From contig DEIA01000004.1 in assembly GCA_002352225.1 (NCBI GenBank), positions 4,518-68,517 on the forward strand: a DNA stretch of 64,000 nucleotides. Direction: 5' to 3'. The stretch is from Flammeovirgaceae bacterium UBA2786 (GTDB taxonomy: Bacteria; Bacteroidota; Bacteroidia; Cytophagales; Cyclobacteriaceae). Shown piece by piece: positions 34,325-43,892 of this stretch (position 1 is its first letter; the number at the start of each line of letters is the position of its first letter). A model generated the notes under the pieces. The model saw only the letters and a program-made list of their open reading frames with translations, had not been told where the DNA came from and searched no databases. Made by a program: the position numbers and the translations under genes.

Positions 34325-36589
34325 CTAAGTCCTATCGTTTTTTTCATTCAAATCATTTATAAAAGGTTGGTTGTAGAATCTCTTGCCTGTGTTTTTATAT
34401 AACGCATTTGCCACAGCTCCAAAAACTGGCGGAAAGGGTGGTTCGCCCAGGCCCGTTGGATCAATATCGTTTTCTACAAAGTGAACCTCAATTTTTTTAG
34501 GTGCTTCTCTGAGACGGATAATTCTGTAGCGATTGAAATTATTTTGTTCAGGAGTTCCTTCTTTATGCGTTAACGCACCATAGAAAGCATTTCCGATTCC
34601 ATCCACAATAGCACCTTGCACCATGTTTGCTGCGGCATCGGGATTAATCACCACTCCACAATCCATCGCACTGAACACCTGCTCAACATACGGCTGACCA
34701 TCCTTATTTACCATGTCTACCACATGCGCGGCATACGAAGCGTGACAGAAGTAAGCAGCAACTCCACGGCTGTACTTTTTATTTTCCGGATTATTCCAGC
34801 CCGATTTTTCTTTCACTAATTTTAATACGCCTGCATATCGGTCGGCATCATAGTCATTATTTTTACCCACCGGATTTTCTTTTGCTCGTTTTAAAAGTTC
34901 GAGTCTGAAATCGATCGGGTCTTTGCCCATGAGTTCTGCCAATTCATCTAAGAAAGATTGTTCAGCCGCAGCATTGAAGTTTGATCGCGGTGCCCGGAAT
35001 GCTCCTATGGTTATATTGGATGGTATTGCCCAACTTTCTGCCAGGTAGTTATCAACCGCGCCCGCGGGGAATCGGTTAGCATGAATAGGGCTTTCTGGAA
35101 TGCCGCCCCCTTTCACATGAAACGCAATTAGATTTTTATTGGCATCCAATGCAGCGCGATACGTAGCGGTGTACATGGGGCGATAAATGCCGTACGTCAT
35201 ATCATCTTCGCGACTATACACCAGTTTGATGGGAGCTTTTACTTTTTTGGAGATAGTGGCTGCTTCGTACATGTAATGTCCATATGCCCTGAGCCCAAAA
35301 CCTCCGCCCATTCTGGTCATTTGAATTTCTATTTTATCGGCAGGAAGATTCAATAGTTTTGATAGCGTTGGCTCAGACCAGCCCGGTGCCTGCAGCGGTC
35401 CTACTAACAATGCTTTCTCATCGGTAACATGAGCAAAGAAATTCATAGGCTCCATACAGTTGTGGGCCAGAAAGGGTGCATTGTACGTGCGTTCTAAAAT
35501 CTGGGCTGCATTTTTGAACGCAGTTTCAGGGTCGCCATCTTTTCGTAATTGCTGCGAGGGCTTGCTTGCATACTCGGCCATCTTTTGATATTGTGTACTA
35601 CTCGTCTCCAACTCCGCAGGAATAACCACTTCAGTCTTACCACGAAAGCCCGCAATAACTTCTTTCGTTTCGCTGATCTGCTCCCAAACAACTTTAAGTT
35701 TTTTACGGGCGTTCATCACCTCCCATGTGGTTTTACCAACCACCACTACCAAATCATTAAATGTCCGGGTATCGAACCCAGCCTGTTCAAAACCATCCGG
35801 ATACAATTTTATTGTAAACACATCTTTGATGCCGGGCATCTTCAGGGTTTCAGTCGCGTCAAACGATTTAAGTTTTTTTCCGAATGCCGGTGGATGTTCA
35901 ATCATGGCTATCAGGGTTCCATCGGGGGTATAGTCTTGGGAAAAAAGAGGTTTGCCAGTTACGATTTTCAATCCTTCCACATTTTTTCTGGAGGTTCGCA
36001 CCACGTTGAAACTCTTTACATCTTTTAATGCAACTCCTGTTGGTACGGGAATGGCGGCTGCCTTTGAGGCAAAATCACCATAGGTTCCTGATTTGCCACT
36101 CTTAACATGATGAAGCATTCCGGCTTTGGTTGTCACTTCTTCCACTGGTACACCCCAGGTTTGCGCTGCGGCCTCGCGCAACATCTGTCGCGCTGCTGCA
36201 CCTGCCTCCCGAAGGGGTCTCCAATACATCCTCACTGAATTGCTTCCCCCTGTAAATTGCGGCCCAAGTTTTACGCTATCGTGGGGTGCCATTTCTACTA
36301 TTACCTTTTGCCAATCCACATCTAATTCTTCCGCGGCAATCATTGGCAGTGAGGTCATCACATTTTGTCCAAACTCCGGATTAGGATTAAGAATCTTGAT
36401 GAGATTATCAGGAGTAATTTTAATATAGCCGGTTAATTCATTCCATTGTTCAGCAGGTAACAGTTCACTTACCTCACTATCAAGCGTGTATTTTGCCAGA
36501 CCACTAAAGCTGATCATCAGGCCACCGCTGGCCAGCATAGATGACTTTAAAAATGATCTTCTGCTTTGTGTTGTTTTTGTCTTTTCCAT
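34325..36589 (-). CDS. Molybdopterin-binding aldehyde/isoquinoline oxidoreductase, large subunit (copy 1)
   Basis: 754 residues from ATG 36589. A twin-arginine signal (QSRRSFLKSSMLASGG) shows folded export to the periplasm. It is the IorB-type molybdenum hydroxylase subunit of the xanthine dehydrogenase superfamily: MTRMGGGFGLRAYGHY (Mo-cofactor loop), IGAFRAPRSN, and GLGEPPFPP with the catalytic Glu at about residue 716. IorB-type enzymes oxidise N-heterocycles or aldehydes with water as oxygen donor. The partner 2Fe-2S subunit is 42 nt upstream and a cytochrome c follows. Close homologue of the second copy at 38630-40882. No cofactor insertion (XdhC-like) gene is in the window. Confidence 0.95.
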   Translation of the reverse strand: MEKTKTTQSRRSFLKSSMLASGGLMISFSGLAKYTLDSEVSELLPAEQWNELTGYIKITPDNLIKILNPNPEFGQNVMTSLPMIAAEELDVDWQKVIVEMAPHDSVKLGPQFTGGSNSVRMYWRPLREAGAAARQMLREAAAQTWGVPVEEVTTKAGMLHHVKSGKSGTYGDFASKAAAIPVPTGVALKDVKSFNVVRTSRKNVEGLKIVTGKPLFSQDYTPDGTLIAMIEHPPAFGKKLKSFDATETLKMPGIKDVFTIKLYPDGFEQAGFDTRTFNDLVVVVGKTTWEVMNARKKLKVVWEQISETKEVIAGFRGKTEVVIPAELETSSTQYQKMAEYASKPSQQLRKDGDPETAFKNAAQILERTYNAPFLAHNCMEPMNFFAHVTDEKALLVGPLQAPGWSEPTLSKLLNLPADKIEIQMTRMGGGFGLRAYGHYMYEAATISKKVKAPIKLVYSREDDMTYGIYRPMYTATYRAALDANKNLIAFHVKGGGIPESPIHANRFPAGAVDNYLAESWAIPSNITIGAFRAPRSNFNAAAEQSFLDELAELMGKDPIDFRLELLKRAKENPVGKNNDYDADRYAGVLKLVKEKSGWNNPENKKYSRGVAAYFCHASYAAHVVDMVNKDGQPYVEQVFSAMDCGVVINPDAAANMVQGAIVDGIGNAFYGALTHKEGTPEQNNFNRYRIIRLREAPKKIEVHFVENDIDPTGLGEPPFPPVFGAVANALYKNTGKRFYNQPFINDLNEKNDRT

Positions 36590-36631
36590 TTTCAATTCCT
36601 TTTAATTATAAGTAATGGTAGTTTGAACAAT

Positions 36632-37090
36632 CTATTTCTGTTTGGCTGCTGTTTTAATGGCATCTCTAATGCGTAAATAAGTTCCACATCTGCAAATGTT
36701 ACCCGACATAGCCGTATCAATTTGCGCATCGGTTGGATTTGAATTTGTCCTTAATAAGGCTGCGGCCGACATGATCTGACCTGTTTGGCAATAACCACAC
36801 TGTGCCACATCGTGTTCTAGCCATGCCTTTTGTACGGGGTGCTCCCCGCTTTCAGAAAGTCCTTCAATGGTGGTAATCTCCCTGTTTTGAGCTGCTGAAA
36901 CAGGCAGCGAGCAAGAACGAACTGCTGTTCCATTTACATGGATTGTGCAGGCACCACATTGTCCAATACCACAACCATACTTGGTTCCTACCAGTCTGAG
37001 ATGCTCGCGCAATACCCACAACAACGGTGTGGCCGGATCTACATCTACTGCTTGTTTTTTACCGTTTACGTTCAGGTTAATGACTGCCAT
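36632..37090 (-). CDS. 2Fe-2S subunit of molybdenum hydroxylase (copy 1)
   Basis: 152 residues, the standard IorA-like small subunit. Plant-type 2Fe-2S ligands are in YGCGIGQCGACTIHVNG and a later Cys in RSCSLPVS; the second cluster uses CGYCQTGQ and ICRCGTYLRI. It passes electrons from the Mo site to an acceptor, here probably the cytochrome c at 33898. No own signal peptide; it would be co-exported with the Tat-signal-bearing large subunit. Confidence 0.96.
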   Translation of the reverse strand: MAVINLNVNGKKQAVDVDPATPLLWVLREHLRLVGTKYGCGIGQCGACTIHVNGTAVRSCSLPVSAAQNREITTIEGLSESGEHPVQKAWLEHDVAQCGYCQTGQIMSAAALLRTNSNPTDAQIDTAMSGNICRCGTYLRIRDAIKTAAKQK

Positions 37091-37262
37091 AATATTGATT
37101 TTGTTTATAAGACAATAATTTTATTATTAAATGTAATTCTAAAATTTTTCATCTGCTTACGAAATTCAAACATCTGTTTGCTCAATCGACACGTCCTTCC
37201 TATTACTCGACATTTCAGCCTGTCTCACCAATTCATGCTGCTTATTTCATCATCCAATTATT

Positions 37263-37625
37263 TCAAGCAGCACGGAATTTTGTTGGATTAAGATGTGTAT
37301 ACTTTCTGAAGAAGTTATTGAAATGGGTGGGTTCTGAGAACCCCAAAGCACTTGAGATCTCCGCCACACTCCAGGTAGTATTAAGCAGAAGGTGTTTAGC
37401 TTCCTGAAGGATACGTTCAGAAATAACTTGCGTGGTAGTTTTAGTAAGGGTTGTTTTAATTGCTCTGTTCAAATGGTTGACATGGATGTTCAGGTGGTTC
37501 GCGAACTGAGATGGATAGCGCATGCGAATAGGATGTGGCTCATCGATTGGAAACTGTTGTTCGAGCAGTTCCAAAAAAACAGCCGCGATTCGTTGCATTG
37601 ATTTTGATGTTTGATTCTTGCCCAC
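37263..37625 (-). pseudogene. Truncated AraC-family regulator (HTH part only)
   Basis: 120 codons from a GTG at 37625. The protein is only the C-terminal part of an AraC regulator: FLELLEQQFPIDEPHP, a first helix pair around NHLNIHVNHLNRAI and the second HTH WSVAEISSALGFSEPTHFNN. Normal members are about 290 residues; the N-terminal sensor domain (about 160 residues) is missing. The gene lies 34 nt after the hydrolase stop (37660), in the region where the two cassettes join, so it probably lost its 5' part in the rearrangement. A short HTH could still bind DNA. Confidence 0.75.
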
Positions 37626-37659
37626 GGTTCAATCAATTTTTCACGAGGAATAATTTGAA

Positions 37660-38559
37660 TCACTTCAATTGCTTCTTAAGAAAACCCACGACTTTATTTC
37701 TGATATCATCCACATCGAACATGGCACCATAGTGTGGCGCATCCTTTACTATAATCAATTCGTTCTGAACGCCTGCAACAGTTAACCACGAACTCAATAG
37801 TTGTGATTGTTTGGGCGAAACCAGGTCATCTTTCTCGCCATGAACAATCAGGAAAGGGGGATCGTTTTTATCGACATACGTTACAGGGCTTGCCGCTTTT
37901 GCTAAGTCGGGGCGGGAAAGGGGAGAGGCACCGATCAGCAAACTTTCGGGTGATTTCGGATCGTTGTTGCCAGGAAACAATATCAATTCAGCCGGGCCGT
38001 AAAAATCGACAACCGCTTTGAAGCTGAATAATTTGGTTGTTCCAGGCATAAAGAACGAATGGATGTTATCGTTCTTCGACAACCCAACCAATGATGCTAA
38101 ATGTCCGCCAGCAGAAAAACCCATAACAGCGAAGCGATTTTTATCAAAACCATATTGATCAGCGTGATCGTACAGAAATGAGATTGCACGGTTACAATCT
38201 TGTATTTGTGCCGGAAAGATTGCCTGAGTAGCAAACCGATAGTCAATAGAAGCTAAAGCAAAACCACTGCTTATAATTTCGGCAACAGTATTTCTCATAT
38301 AACCTATATCAGCATATTTGTCATTCACCAACCAGCCGCCACCATGAATAAAAACCACTAACGGTACTTTTGCTTTTACGTCTGGCGGTAAATAAATATC
38401 CAACAAGTGTTTGGGCAAGTCATCCTGGTTGTAAGGCAGATTTCCATGAAGCACAGTGCCCTTCGGGAATGCATCAATCACTGGATTGTTTTGAGAGAAT
38501 CCGTGTAAAACAACAAACGATGCCAGCAGGGTTATTACCTGAATCCTTTTTAGAGACAT
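37660..38559 (-). CDS. Exported alpha/beta hydrolase (esterase/lipase type)
   Basis: 299 residues with a signal peptide (1-22, VVLHGFSQ). Oxyanion motif HGGGWLVND; nucleophile elbow GFSAGGHLAS; acid residue near VHGEKDDLV; catalytic His in APHYGAMF. BD-FAE/hormone-sensitive-lipase-like fold, likely cleaving small esters in the periplasm. Its last 93 nt are nearly identical to the remnant at 33778-33870. It lies directly downstream of copy 2 of the large subunit. Confidence 0.92.
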   Translation of the reverse strand: MSLKRIQVITLLASFVVLHGFSQNNPVIDAFPKGTVLHGNLPYNQDDLPKHLLDIYLPPDVKAKVPLVVFIHGGGWLVNDKYADIGYMRNTVAEIISSGFALASIDYRFATQAIFPAQIQDCNRAISFLYDHADQYGFDKNRFAVMGFSAGGHLASLVGLSKNDNIHSFFMPGTTKLFSFKAVVDFYGPAELILFPGNNDPKSPESLLIGASPLSRPDLAKAASPVTYVDKNDPPFLIVHGEKDDLVSPKQSQLLSSWLTVAGVQNELIIVKDAPHYGAMFDVDDIRNKVVGFLKKQLK

Positions 38560-38629
38560 AATACGTACAATTAAATTTATATTTTGGCTATCTATCTGTT
38601 ATTCGACAGCAAAGTAAAATTCAACTGAC

Positions 38630-40882
38630 TTACATCAGTCGAATTTCCTTTTCCAGTTCCTTGCCGAAGGGTTGATTGTAAAAACGTTTTCCGGTTGCTT
38701 TGTACAGTGCATTTGCCACTACCGCGAATACTGGTGGAAACAACGGTTCGCCTAACCCGGTGGGGTCAAAATCATTTTGTACGAAATGAACTTCAACAGC
38801 TCTTGGTGCTTCCATTTGGCGTATCATTCTGTATTGATGAAAGTTATTCTTTTCCGGAACACCATCTTTAAAGGTCATCTCGCCATAAAATGCGTTTCCG
38901 ATTCCATCTACAATACCTCCTTCTCCCATGTTTGAAGCAGCGTCCGGATTAATTACAATACCACAATCAACCGCAGCAACTACATTGGTTACAACTGGTT
39001 TATTGTCTTGTAATTCCAGATCAAGAACTTCGGCTACATATGTATTATGACAAAAATAAGCAGCTACCCCTCTGTTCTTGCCGGTGGTTTCAGTCCATTT
39101 TGATTTCTCGCGCACTAATTTCAATACACCAGCATAGCGATCCGGATCATAATCGTTGGTAGTTCCTACCGGATTATTTTTAGCCCGATCAAGCAATTCT
39201 AACCGAAATGCAATCGGATCTTTACCAGCAAGTTCGGCAAGTTCATCTAAAAACGACTGTTCGGCACCAGCAATAAAGTTAGAACGGGGTGCACGAAATG
39301 CACCAATGCTGATGTTTGAATTTAAACTCCATCCTTCGGCTAGGTAATTATCAATTGCACCGGCCGGAAACCGGTTGGCATGAACGGAGTGTTCCGGTAT
39401 GCCGCCTCCCTTCACATGAAAGGCAATCACATTATTGTTTTCATCTAACCCTGCTTTATAGGTGGCGGTGTAGGTTGGCCGGTAGATACCATTGGTCATA
39501 TCTTCTTCGCGACTGTAAAACATTTTAACAGGTGTATTCAATTTTTGCGAAATCACAGCGGCTTCCACCATATGGTGTCCGTAAGCGCGTTGGCCAAAGC
39601 CACCACCCATGCGGGCCAGGTTTATCTGAATTTTTTCTTTCGGAAGACCTAAGCGAGCCACCAACGTGCGCATTATAAACTCGGGTGCTTGTATAGGGCC
39701 ATAAAGTTCTGCCGATTCGCTTGTTACATGGGCATAACAGTTAATGGGCTCCATGCAGTTGTGGGCCAGATAAGGCGCATTGTAAGTACGCTCCAACACT
39801 TTTACTGCTTTTTTGAAAGCACCTTCTGGGTCTCCATCTCTACGCAATATATCTCCCTTCTTCTTTGACATCTCTTCCATTCTCAACTGGTGACCTTGCG
39901 TGCTTTCAAGACCGCCCGGAACTGTTACTTTTTGTGAGCCTTGCCAACCCTGCACGATGTGTATTGTATCCGGTGCATTTTCCCATTCAATCTTTAAAGC
40001 TTTCTTTGCATTCAACACTTCCCACGAGGTGTTTCCGGCAACAACTACCAGTTCGTTAAATGAATTTGTATCAAATCCATTTCGCTCGTAATCATCAAGT
40101 AGTGTCTTTATAACAAATACATCTTTAATACCGGGCATCGACCTGGCTGCTGAATCGTCTACCGATTTTACCCGCATCCCGAAAGGGGCATGGGCAACCG
40201 TTGCTATCAGCATGCCTTCCTTTTTGAAATCGAGGCCAAACATGGGTTTGCCTGTAACAATATTTTTACCGTCCACATTTTTTCGTGATGTACGGATAAT
40301 CTTAAAATCTTTTACTTCTTTCAGCGGGGCATTTTCAGGTACTGGTAATGTACCGGCCAGATTTGCCATTTCTCCATAACCAGCTTGCTTTCCGGATTGC
40401 TTATGATATAAGATTCCGTTATCCGTGGTTATTTCATCAACGGGTATTTTCCAGGTTTGTGCGGCTGCTTCTTTCAACATTTGTCGTGCTGTTGCACCGG
40501 CTGTACGCAAGGGTTTCCATCCCTGCCGAATGCCCTGGCTGCCTCCGGTAAACTGGCGGTCAAATCGTTCAGGGAAGAAATCAGCTTGCTCAACTATTAC
40601 ATTCTTCCAATCTACATCCAGTTCTTCGGCAACAATCATGGGCATAGAAGTTTTTACATTCGATCCGAACTCCGGATTTGGCGACATCAGGGTTACTACC
40701 CCGTTCTCTCCAATCTTAATGTAGTTGTTCAATTCAAACCATTCTTTGGGAAGTACCAGCGCTTCTTCTGCTGAAGGTTTGCAACCGGCCAGCCAGCTAA
40801 AGCTTAATACCATACCTCCACCAGCCAACACCGATGCTTTTAAAAATGATCTTCTGCTTATAGTAGATTTTACAATTGTCAT
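38630..40882 (-). CDS. Molybdopterin-binding oxidoreductase, large subunit (copy 2)
   Basis: 750 residues, same architecture as copy 1: Tat motif ISRRSFLKASVLAGGGM, here followed by a lipobox-like LAGC, so it may be lipid-anchored; LARMGGGFGQRAYGHH; IGAFRAPRSNF; GLGEPLFPP with the catalytic Glu at about residue 712. By eye identity with copy 1 is well over half, strongest in the C-terminal part, but clearly older than the hydrolase 3'-end duplication. The two enzymes may have split substrates. The 2Fe-2S partner is 11 nt upstream. Confidence 0.95.
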   Translation of the reverse strand: MTIVKSTISRRSFLKASVLAGGGMVLSFSWLAGCKPSAEEALVLPKEWFELNNYIKIGENGVVTLMSPNPEFGSNVKTSMPMIVAEELDVDWKNVIVEQADFFPERFDRQFTGGSQGIRQGWKPLRTAGATARQMLKEAAAQTWKIPVDEITTDNGILYHKQSGKQAGYGEMANLAGTLPVPENAPLKEVKDFKIIRTSRKNVDGKNIVTGKPMFGLDFKKEGMLIATVAHAPFGMRVKSVDDSAARSMPGIKDVFVIKTLLDDYERNGFDTNSFNELVVVAGNTSWEVLNAKKALKIEWENAPDTIHIVQGWQGSQKVTVPGGLESTQGHQLRMEEMSKKKGDILRRDGDPEGAFKKAVKVLERTYNAPYLAHNCMEPINCYAHVTSESAELYGPIQAPEFIMRTLVARLGLPKEKIQINLARMGGGFGQRAYGHHMVEAAVISQKLNTPVKMFYSREEDMTNGIYRPTYTATYKAGLDENNNVIAFHVKGGGIPEHSVHANRFPAGAIDNYLAEGWSLNSNISIGAFRAPRSNFIAGAEQSFLDELAELAGKDPIAFRLELLDRAKNNPVGTTNDYDPDRYAGVLKLVREKSKWTETTGKNRGVAAYFCHNTYVAEVLDLELQDNKPVVTNVVAAVDCGIVINPDAASNMGEGGIVDGIGNAFYGEMTFKDGVPEKNNFHQYRMIRQMEAPRAVEVHFVQNDFDPTGLGEPLFPPVFAVVANALYKATGKRFYNQPFGKELEKEIRLM

Positions 40883-40893
40883 AACGAAAGAAT

Positions 40894-41355
40894 TTAGGAT
40901 GATAATTGAGAAGCTGTTTTTACGGCTGCTTTAATCCGCAAGTAGGTTCCACACCGGCAAATGTTTCCATTCATGGCCGTTTCAATCTGCTCGTCAGTTG
41001 GTGTGGGATTTTCGTTAAGCAAAGCAGCAGCACTCATAAGCTGCCCGGCCTGACAGTACCCACACTGGGGCACATCATGCTCAAGCCACGCTTTTTGCAC
41101 AGGATGATCGCCATTCTCTGAAAGGCCTTCAATAGTTGTGATTTCCTGATCACCTACAGCGGATACAGGTAGCACACAAGAACGTGTGGCTTTGCCATCC
41201 AGATGAACTGTGCAGGCACCGCATTGCGCTATGCCGCACCCGAACTTGGTACCGACCAAATCGAGATGGTCGCGTAATACCCACAACACGGGTGTGTTAG
41301 GGTCTACATCTACTGTTTGCTTCTTGCCGTTAATCTTCAAATTGATTGTTGCCAT
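40894..41355 (-). CDS. 2Fe-2S subunit of molybdenum hydroxylase (copy 2)
   Basis: 153 residues; FGCGIAQCGACTVHLDG and RSCVLPVS for the first cluster, CGYCQAGQ and ICRCGTYLRI for the second. Partner of the large subunit 11 nt downstream. Differs from copy 1 at scattered positions through its length, consistent with an old tandem duplication of the pair. Confidence 0.96.
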   Translation of the reverse strand: MATINLKINGKKQTVDVDPNTPVLWVLRDHLDLVGTKFGCGIAQCGACTVHLDGKATRSCVLPVSAVGDQEITTIEGLSENGDHPVQKAWLEHDVPQCGYCQAGQLMSAAALLNENPTPTDEQIETAMNGNICRCGTYLRIKAAVKTASQLSS

Positions 41356-41454
41356 GCCTGGAGATTTTAATGATCTAAGTTAATGGATTACGAAATTGAA
41401 TCAAACCTGTTTCAAATGGAATAATAACCACACATCACACTTGTTTTAATGAAA

Positions 41455-43068
41455 TTAAATCCCTCCTCGTGTTTGCACTCGCTCTCTGGATTTGAAAGCT
41501 TTTTCAATCACATTAAATCGTGCTTTCCGCGGATCAGACTTACCCGTGAGTTTACCATCTAAATCAATATCAAGTATCTCTTCTTTCTGATTATCGTATT
41601 GAGGCCACACCGGAACATTTTTACCATTCGGATTCCCGGTCTTGGCGAAATTTGTCCAATAGGTATTCATGATTCTTGCCAGCTCTTTTTCTTCGGGTGC
41701 TGCTTCGGCAGGTGCTCCCCATCTTGCATTAAGCGTATTGAATACAAACGAGACTTCAGATCCGTGGCCGGCACCATATGGAGCCCGCGCCCTTGCAGCG
41801 GCAGGAACATAGCCGAACTGATACATGTATGTTGGTGTGCGCTTTGTTGTATAAATTCTTGCCGTCATGCGCGAGGGCTCACCCCAAACCCAGTCTGTGT
41901 TAAACCTGTTTTGTATTTCCGAAAATTCTTTGGTACCCTCCGGATCGAACGCAGCCTTGGCTTCCGCCTCATGTTCACCAAAGAGTGCAAACAATGCTTC
42001 CTTGGTGGTAACACTACTTACAAACGGACCGCCTATTTCTGCGCTGGTATTGCCGATGATGATAGGAACATTCGATTGCCTTCCGGCTATGTACGCACTT
42101 TCGGCAGTTTCAACTACCAGTTTGCCATCGAGAATCGGACCGGAGTAAATCCGTACACCGGAACTATCATTTTCCTGACCGCCATCAACAATTTCGTTCG
42201 CACTAAGCGAACGAAGTTTAGCCAGTGCGTCCCCATCTGTGGTTTGAATTTTATGTTTACGCGCAAAGTTTATCCCAATGGTTTCTGCAGAAACAGGATA
42301 AAGCGGGTCTGCATTTTCTTTTGTCATGGGCCTGCCGGTAAGCACACCATCGCGACCTCCGGATGATTCAAGAATTGCTTTATGAAACAAACCTTTTGCT
42401 GCAGGAATGGTTAGCAGGGAATGTACGGCCACACCACCAGCTGACTGACCAAATATGGTTACGTTTTTACTGTCGCCACCAAACGCCTCTATGTTTTGCT
42501 TTACCCATTTCAAAGCCGCAATCTGATCCATGAAAGCATAGCTGCCTTTGTATTCGTCTGGATGTTCCTTGCTCAAAGCAGGGAATGCAAAATGACCAAG
42601 GCGACCAAGACGATAGTTAATCGTTACGAGAATGACGCCTTGTTTAGCAAATGCACTTCCTGACGAACCAGGACCCGAGCCACTGCCTCCTGTAAAACCA
42701 CCTCCGTGAATCCAAAACATTACAGGTAGTTTTGATTTCTTAGTGGCCGATGCCGGTGTCCATACATTCAGAAAAAGACAATCTTCTGATTGTACAGCCG
42801 TAGAGCCTGGCCATGCCCGTTGGGGGCAATCCGCACAATCTTTGGTTGCATCGCGAACTTCCTTCCAGGGAGTTACCGGTTTCGGTGGACGCCAACGAAA
42901 TCCGCCAACAGGCGGAGCAGCATACGGTATGCCTTTAAAAAATGAAACATCTCCTTCTGTTGCTCCGCGCACAATGCCTGATGCAGTTTTAACTTCAGGG
43001 CCGTTCTGTGCAACTGCAAAGCTAAAAGCGAAGAGGAATGCAGAAATTCCGAGTGTTATTGTTCTCAT
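41455..43068 (-). CDS. Exported carboxylesterase, type B
   Basis: 537 residues from ATG 43068, where a signal peptide begins (ISAFLFAFSFAVAQ); the frame upstream of it is not signal-like. Type-B motifs: GIPYAAPPVGGFRWRPP, EDCLFLNVW, MFWIHGGGF, FGQSAGGVAVHS (catalytic Ser), and a late GAGHGSEVSFVF with the catalytic His. It hydrolyses carboxylic esters, often of aromatic or bulky compounds. One of several exported hydrolases in this cluster. Confidence 0.93.
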   Translation of the reverse strand: MRTITLGISAFLFAFSFAVAQNGPEVKTASGIVRGATEGDVSFFKGIPYAAPPVGGFRWRPPKPVTPWKEVRDATKDCADCPQRAWPGSTAVQSEDCLFLNVWTPASATKKSKLPVMFWIHGGGFTGGSGSGPGSSGSAFAKQGVILVTINYRLGRLGHFAFPALSKEHPDEYKGSYAFMDQIAALKWVKQNIEAFGGDSKNVTIFGQSAGGVAVHSLLTIPAAKGLFHKAILESSGGRDGVLTGRPMTKENADPLYPVSAETIGINFARKHKIQTTDGDALAKLRSLSANEIVDGGQENDSSGVRIYSGPILDGKLVVETAESAYIAGRQSNVPIIIGNTSAEIGGPFVSSVTTKEALFALFGEHEAEAKAAFDPEGTKEFSEIQNRFNTDWVWGEPSRMTARIYTTKRTPTYMYQFGYVPAAARARAPYGAGHGSEVSFVFNTLNARWGAPAEAAPEEKELARIMNTYWTNFAKTGNPNGKNVPVWPQYDNQKEEILDIDLDGKLTGKSDPRKARFNVIEKAFKSRERVQTRGGI

Positions 43069-43108
43069 TAGATGTATTTGGTTCGTGAGTATTCTAAATT
43101 TTGGTACT

Positions 43109-43855
43109 TCAATTTCGGGACAGCATTTCTGAAAATACTTTCCGTGCTGCATCAGCATCTGATTTGCTTACAGACTTTTCAATCAACACAAATATTTCTT
43201 CGATCTGATCTCTGGTGATTCCTTGCTTCATCGTCAAAGCTAAGTGAGAGGCAAGCATCGGCTCAACTCCTTTACCAAGAGCGATGAGCACCGAGATGGT
43301 GGTTAGTTCGCGTTCAGCAAAAGTCAGAACGTCTCTTGAAAAAAGATCAGCGAACAAATGTTCTTTCAGAAACCGGTCAATCTCCGGGCTGAATGCACCA
43401 TACCCACTGGTTGGTTTTTCAATCGGGCCATCTGTAGGACGACCACCGAGTTTCGCAAGATTCTTCCATCCGGCATCGTATTTATTGGAGTCATTTATCG
43501 GTGAAGCTTCTCTGCCTGGATTGTCGTTGATTCCTTTTGCTTTTCGCTCATCAAGAACCGTGATTAATGTATTAAGGCCTTGTATGCTTCTTGGAAAACC
43601 ACAGTATGCATACAAATGAACAAGCACTTCTTTGGATTCATTGATAGTAAGTTTCGAATCGAGGCCAGCATTTAACGCTTGCTTTAATTTTGCCAAATCG
43701 CCTTTTGCTGTGAACGTTGAGATCAGTACAATTGCTTTTTGTTTTTCCGAGAGCACTTGTTTTGATTCGGTGACTGACTGTGCAAGTGCCACATAAGACA
43801 GTAACACTATACTTAGTGAGAGTGTAATTATTTTGTAAGAATTTTTTTTCATCAT
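43109..43855 (-). CDS. Exported carboxymuconolactone-decarboxylase (CMD) family protein
   Basis: 248 residues from ATG 43855, where a signal peptide starts (LSLSIVLLSYVALAQ). Two CMD-like halves: HLYAYCGFPRSIQGLNTLI in the first and LTTISVLIALGKGVEPM in the second. CMD-fold proteins include protocatechuate-pathway decarboxylases and AhpD peroxide reductases; the CxxC of AhpD is absent. An exported CMD protein next to cupins and hydrolases is a recurrent Bacteroidota pattern with unknown chemistry. Confidence 0.88.
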   Translation of the reverse strand: MMKKNSYKIITLSLSIVLLSYVALAQSVTESKQVLSEKQKAIVLISTFTAKGDLAKLKQALNAGLDSKLTINESKEVLVHLYAYCGFPRSIQGLNTLITVLDERKAKGINDNPGREASPINDSNKYDAGWKNLAKLGGRPTDGPIEKPTSGYGAFSPEIDRFLKEHLFADLFSRDVLTFAERELTTISVLIALGKGVEPMLASHLALTMKQGITRDQIEEIFVLIEKSVSKSDADAARKVFSEMLSRN

Positions 43856-43892
43856 GTTAATCCGATGTTTAAGAAAGCCTTTCATTGCCAGT

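Noticed and set aside
35549..36028. 159-codon frame antisense to the molybdenum hydroxylase large subunit
   Set aside because: The real gene on the other strand has full family motifs.
34325..41355. True xanthine dehydrogenase genes
   Set aside because: Tat signals, separate small subunits and lack of an FAD subunit indicate IorAB-type aldehyde or N-heterocycle oxidoreductases; purine genes are not nearby.
41599..42366. 255-codon frame antisense to the carboxylesterase
   Set aside because: The opposite strand encodes an unmistakable type-B esterase with all motifs; this frame has no family features.
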